9,318 nucleotides of DNA from Bacteroides sp. UBA7335 (GTDB lineage Bacteria > Bacteroidota > Bacteroidia > Bacteroidales > Bacteroidaceae): NCBI GenBank assembly GCA_002471185.1, contig DKPL01000095.1:1-9318 (forward strand), read 5' to 3'. Positions 6,806-9,318 of this stretch are shown here, piece after piece (position 1 is the stretch's first letter; each line of letters begins with the position of its first letter). The position numbers and the translations under genes are program-made. The notes beneath the pieces were generated by a model. The model ran no database searches. It was not told where the DNA came from and saw only the letters and a list, made by a program, of their open reading frames with translations.

Positions 6806-7671
6806 TGAATATTTTAATAACAGGAGCCACTGGATTTGTTGGACAACATTTAGTTAAATCCTTATTAGCGCAAAAAGGTCTTAATATCTATTGCCTTGTT
6901 CGTGATGTTACTAGGTCTGCATCTTTTTTCAATTCAAATAAAATAGTCTATTTATCATTGGATAGAATGGCAGGTCTTTCGAATATTGATTGTGATATTG
7001 TGATTCATCTAGCTTCGTATTTATCAAGTGCGAATGACAGAGATACATCTGCAAAGTTGCTAGAAAGTAATATTATTTTTGGTTCTCAACTACTCAGTTA
7101 TCTAAAAGAAAATAAACAAGTAAAATTCTTTATGAATTTTGGCACATTTGCAGAGTATAGATTAGGTCCAATGGATGTCGATAATGCATATCTATATTCG
7201 ACTACCAAAACAGCATTTAAGCAATTATTAGCCTATTATGCGGACCTATGTTCTTGGAAATATATTCATGTGATTCCATACACAATATATGGTGGTGAAT
7301 ACAAACAAAAGAAGATAATCGATTTGTTAATTCATTCTTTTGATGCAGAACAACCTATAAAACTAACTAAAGGTGAACAAATATTAGATTTTATTCATAT
7401 AAACGATGTTCTGTCTTTTGTTGAATATGTTCTGTCTAATATAAATCGTTTTATATTAGATTCTCGTATAGATTACCATTTAGGTACTGGTAAGGGGACA
7501 TCAATTAAACAGTTATCAATGATGTTAGAAAATAAGTATAATAGAAAATGTAATATAAATTGGGGGGGCATTGAATATAGGGAAAGAGATGTAATGTATG
7601 CTGTAGCTCCCATTGCACCATTGTTAGAAAAAGGTTGGAGACCTTGTTGTAATCTTGAAGAATTTATTTAG
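6805..7671 (+). CDS. NAD(P)-dependent SDR reductase/epimerase, candidate final CDP-3,6-dideoxyhexose synthase
   Basis: The product is a 288-residue extended SDR protein. It has a clear N-terminal cofactor loop GATGFVG (7-13), HLASYLSS at 68-75, NFGTFAEY at 111-118, and the catalytic YSTTK at 131-135. GEQILDFIHINDV (190-202) and the LGTGKGTS segment (226-233) resemble reductases of the RfbJ (CDP-abequose synthase) and AscF type, which reduce the C4 ketone as the last step. The protein ends soon after GWRPCCNLEEF, slightly early for the family but not clearly truncated. The start overlaps the preceding stop by one base, and wzx begins 3 nt after its stop. With the AscE-like epimerase before it, a product such as CDP-ascarylose is the best guess. 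The stereochemistry cannot be read from sequence. GC is about 30%. Confidence 0.8.
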   Translation: MNILITGATGFVGQHLVKSLLAQKGLNIYCLVRDVTRSASFFNSNKIVYLSLDRMAGLSNIDCDIVIHLASYLSSANDRDTSAKLLESNIIFGSQLLSYLKENKQVKFFMNFGTFAEYRLGPMDVDNAYLYSTTKTAFKQLLAYYADLCSWKYIHVIPYTIYGGEYKQKKIIDLLIHSFDAEQPIKLTKGEQILDFIHINDVLSFVEYVLSNINRFILDSRIDYHLGTGKGTSIKQLSMMLENKYNRKCNINWGGIEYRERDVMYAVAPIAPLLEKGWRPCCNLEEFI

Positions 7672-7674
7672 AAC

Positions 7675-9087
7675 ATGCCTAATATAAATATTACTAAAAA
7701 AGATATTATTTGGAGTTACATAGCACAGTTTTTTTCAATAGCATCTGGTCTTATAGTATTACCTTTAATACTTCGAATGTTATCTTCGGAAGAAATAGGT
7801 ATGAATTATCTAATGATGACAATTGGTACGTTAGCCGCTCTTTTTGATTTTGGTTTTGCTCCACAATTCGGCCGTAATATCACTTATGTTTTTAGTGGTG
7901 CCAAATCACTTAAAAAAGAAGGTGTAGAAATTGCAGAAACTAAAGAAGTTGATTATCACTTACTAGCCAATATGATTGCAGTAGCAAAAATGGTATATAG
8001 AAATATATCATTAATTGTGTTGCTGTTTATGTTAAGTTTTGGGACGTGGTGTATATATAGCATTACTAATGGTTTTTCAAATATCGAACATTCCTTATTA
8101 ATATGGATAACTTACTCTGTATCGACTTTCTTTAACATCTATTATTCTTATTACTCTTCCTTGTTATTAGGAAAAGGTTTAATAAAGGAGTCAAAATATG
8201 CACTTTTAGTTTCCAAAATAGCTTATATACTTTTGACTGTATTACTTCTTATACTAGGTCTAGGGTTATTGGGTGTTACGATAGCTAATCTTATATCTCC
8301 ATTTATTAATCGTTACCTTTCTTACCGATATTTCTATACTCTTGAGTTGAATAATGAAATCTCTAAACATGTTATATCAAAGTCAGAGAAGAAAGAGTTG
8401 TTTGGTATCATTTGGTATAATTCTAAAAAGCTAGGCTTAGTATTCTTAGGGAGCTATGCTATAAATAAATTCAGTCTGTTTATTGGTGGTTTGTATCTTT
8501 CATTAACAGACATTGCTGAATATGGTTTAATGATTCAGTTGTTTGCATTAATAACTACAGTTTCAATTATTTTTTTTAAAAGCCATGAACCTTTGTTTGC
8601 TTCTTTGAGAGTGGAAAACAACATTGATTTGTTGATAAATAAATTCTCATATACCATGGCAGTATATGCGGTTATGTTTCTTGCTGCGAGTATTGGATTA
8701 ATTTTATTAGGTCCAATTTTATTGAAAATAATAGGGTCATCAGTAGCTTTGCCATCTGTAAGCATCCTTTTGATTTATTCTATAATGATATTTCTAGAGA
8801 ATAATCATTCTAATTTTGCGACATTTATTGTTACTGAAAACAAAATCCCTTTTGTGGAATCTTCTTTATTATCAGGGATTTTTATAATTATTGGTAGCAT
8901 TGTAATTCTTAAATTTACTAAAATGGGAATACTAGGGTTAGTATTAGTGCAAATGTTAGTGCAATTGGCATATTCTAATTGGAAATGGCCATATGTGGTA
9001 TGTAGGAGCAGGTTTTTTTTCAAGTATGGGTGCTGTAAAATCTGGTTCTGGGCTTACATCTTTAGGAAGTTATCGAGATACATTTAA
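7675..9087 (+). CDS. wzx: Wzx-type polysaccharide flippase, C-terminus replaced by out-of-frame sequence
   Basis: This is a polytopic inner-membrane protein of the MATE/MOP flippase superfamily, expected to move undecaprenyl-linked repeat units across the membrane. Hydrophobic segments lie roughly at 11-34, 43-62, 109-129, 140-163, 177-206, 250-270, 283-300, 328-355, 360-375, 395-412 and 418-434. Most other residues are hydrophilic loops, including a charged stretch at 73-96. Residues 435-442 (NWKWPYVV) look like the segment that follows the last membrane helix in Bacteroides flippases. The final 28 residues, from Cys443 on, are Cys/Phe/Arg/Trp-rich and arise by reading another gene's DNA in the wrong frame. 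The authentic C-terminus is therefore missing from about base 9001. Loss of a tail rather than of the helices is likely. No glycosyltransferase or polymerase lies in the window. Confidence 0.85.
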   Translation: MPNINITKKDIIWSYIAQFFSIASGLIVLPLILRMLSSEEIGMNYLMMTIGTLAALFDFGFAPQFGRNITYVFSGAKSLKKEGVEIAETKEVDYHLLANMIAVAKMVYRNISLIVLLFMLSFGTWCIYSITNGFSNIEHSLLIWITYSVSTFFNIYYSYYSSLLLGKGLIKESKYALLVSKIAYILLTVLLLILGLGLLGVTIANLISPFINRYLSYRYFYTLELNNEISKHVISKSEKKELFGIIWYNSKKLGLVFLGSYAINKFSLFIGGLYLSLTDIAEYGLMIQLFALITTVSIIFFKSHEPLFASLRVENNIDLLINKFSYTMAVYAVMFLAASIGLILLGPILLKIIGSSVALPSVSILLIYSIMIFLENNHSNFATFIVTENKIPFVESSLLSGIFIIIGSIVILKFTKMGILGLVLVQMLVQLAYSNWKWPYVVCRSRFFFKYGCCKIWFWAYIFRKLSRYI

Positions 9088-9318
9088 TATCTTTTCTATA
9101 AAACTAAATGAAGTGATGCTAATTAATTTAGATGAAACAAATATCTTAGAAAATTTAGAACATTTTTCATCAATAGTTATAGGAAGTGGATTTGGTGTAA
9201 CTCAAAAAAATGAGCATCTTTTAAAAGAGTTAATGTTAGCATATGAAAAACCTATAATAATAGATGCAGATGGATTAACAATACTATCTAAAAATAATAA
9301 TGTTAACGGCAAGTTTCT
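9002..9318 (+). CDS. nnrD: NAD(P)H-hydrate dehydratase (NnrD/YjeF C-terminal domain), partial at both ends
   Basis: Frame 2 from 9002 to the window end reads without stops for 105 codons and matches the interior of the ADP/ATP-dependent NAD(P)H-hydrate dehydratase family, a metabolite-repair enzyme of ribokinase-like fold. GAGFFSSMGAVKSGSGLTSL corresponds to the family's GAAxLAAxAALRxGAGLVTL region. KLNEVM is followed by IVIGSGFG (usual GPGLG) and by KPIIIDADGLTILS, the well-known DADALN-type motif. The family's N-terminal 30-50 residues, including the strand and loop before this helix, are absent; upstream the frame is closed by TAG at 8957. An ATG at 8993 could in principle start translation but would not restore them. 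The C-terminal catalytic GD region lies beyond the window. It overlaps the out-of-frame tail of the wzx frame and has no functional link to polysaccharide synthesis. Confidence 0.8.

Noticed and set aside
9013..9020. Run of eight T as the site of a sequencing frameshift explaining the strange wzx tail
   Set aside because: The dehydratase frame is already recognisable at 9002, before the run, and correcting a frameshift would only fuse a flippase to an unrelated enzyme. A join of two sources explains more.
1..9318. CRISPR arrays, tRNA or rRNA genes, insertion sequences, attachment sites
   Set aside because: No regularly spaced repeats, cloverleaf or rRNA-like sequence, transposase motif or flanking terminal repeat was seen in either strand.

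Overview
The window is most likely from a member of the Bacteroidota (Bacteroidales type), judging by an exact Bacteroides-style promoter (TTTG, 19 bp, TATCTTTGC), the lack of Shine-Dalgarno sequences before most genes, and the general look of the proteins. This is inferred from sequence features; no database comparison was possible.

Layout: bases 1-483 contain no convincing gene. They hold a hairpin of dispersed-repeat type, a 20-bp near-palindrome, a promoter and a structured leader of about 210 nt. From 484 to about 9000 follows one tightly packed + strand operon for nucleotide-sugar and surface-polysaccharide synthesis. (1) rmlA-rmlC-rmlB make dTDP-4-keto-L-rhamnose from glucose-1-phosphate; the final reductase gene rmlD is absent here. 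(2) rfbH, rfbF and rfbG homologues form the CDP-3,6-dideoxyhexose core: cytidylyl transfer to glucose-1-phosphate (RfbF), 4,6-dehydration (RfbG), and C3 deoxygenation (RfbH, a PLP/[2Fe-2S] enzyme). (3) A second RmlC-fold epimerase and an extended-SDR reductase follow. This pairing resembles AscE/AscF of the Yersinia CDP-ascarylose pathway rather than the abequose, paratose or tyvelose branches. (4) A Wzx-type flippase would export the lipid-linked repeat unit. The RfbI/AscD (E3) reductase that normally serves RfbH is also absent from the window.

Base composition falls in steps: about 50% GC in the rml genes, low to mid 40s in rfbH-F-G, and about 25-32% from the second epimerase onward (hand counts of sample lines). 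This suggests a mosaic locus with a conserved 5' end and a foreign, serotype-like 3' end.

The most striking anomaly is at about 9000. The flippase frame stops resembling a flippase just after its NWKWPYVV segment, and from 9002 a different frame encodes the middle of an NAD(P)H-hydrate dehydratase (NnrD/YjeF C-terminal, carbohydrate-kinase-like fold) that lacks its own N-terminus. Two unrelated genes, each cut, abut here. This is either a real deletion or rearrangement or, at least as likely, a chimeric assembly join.
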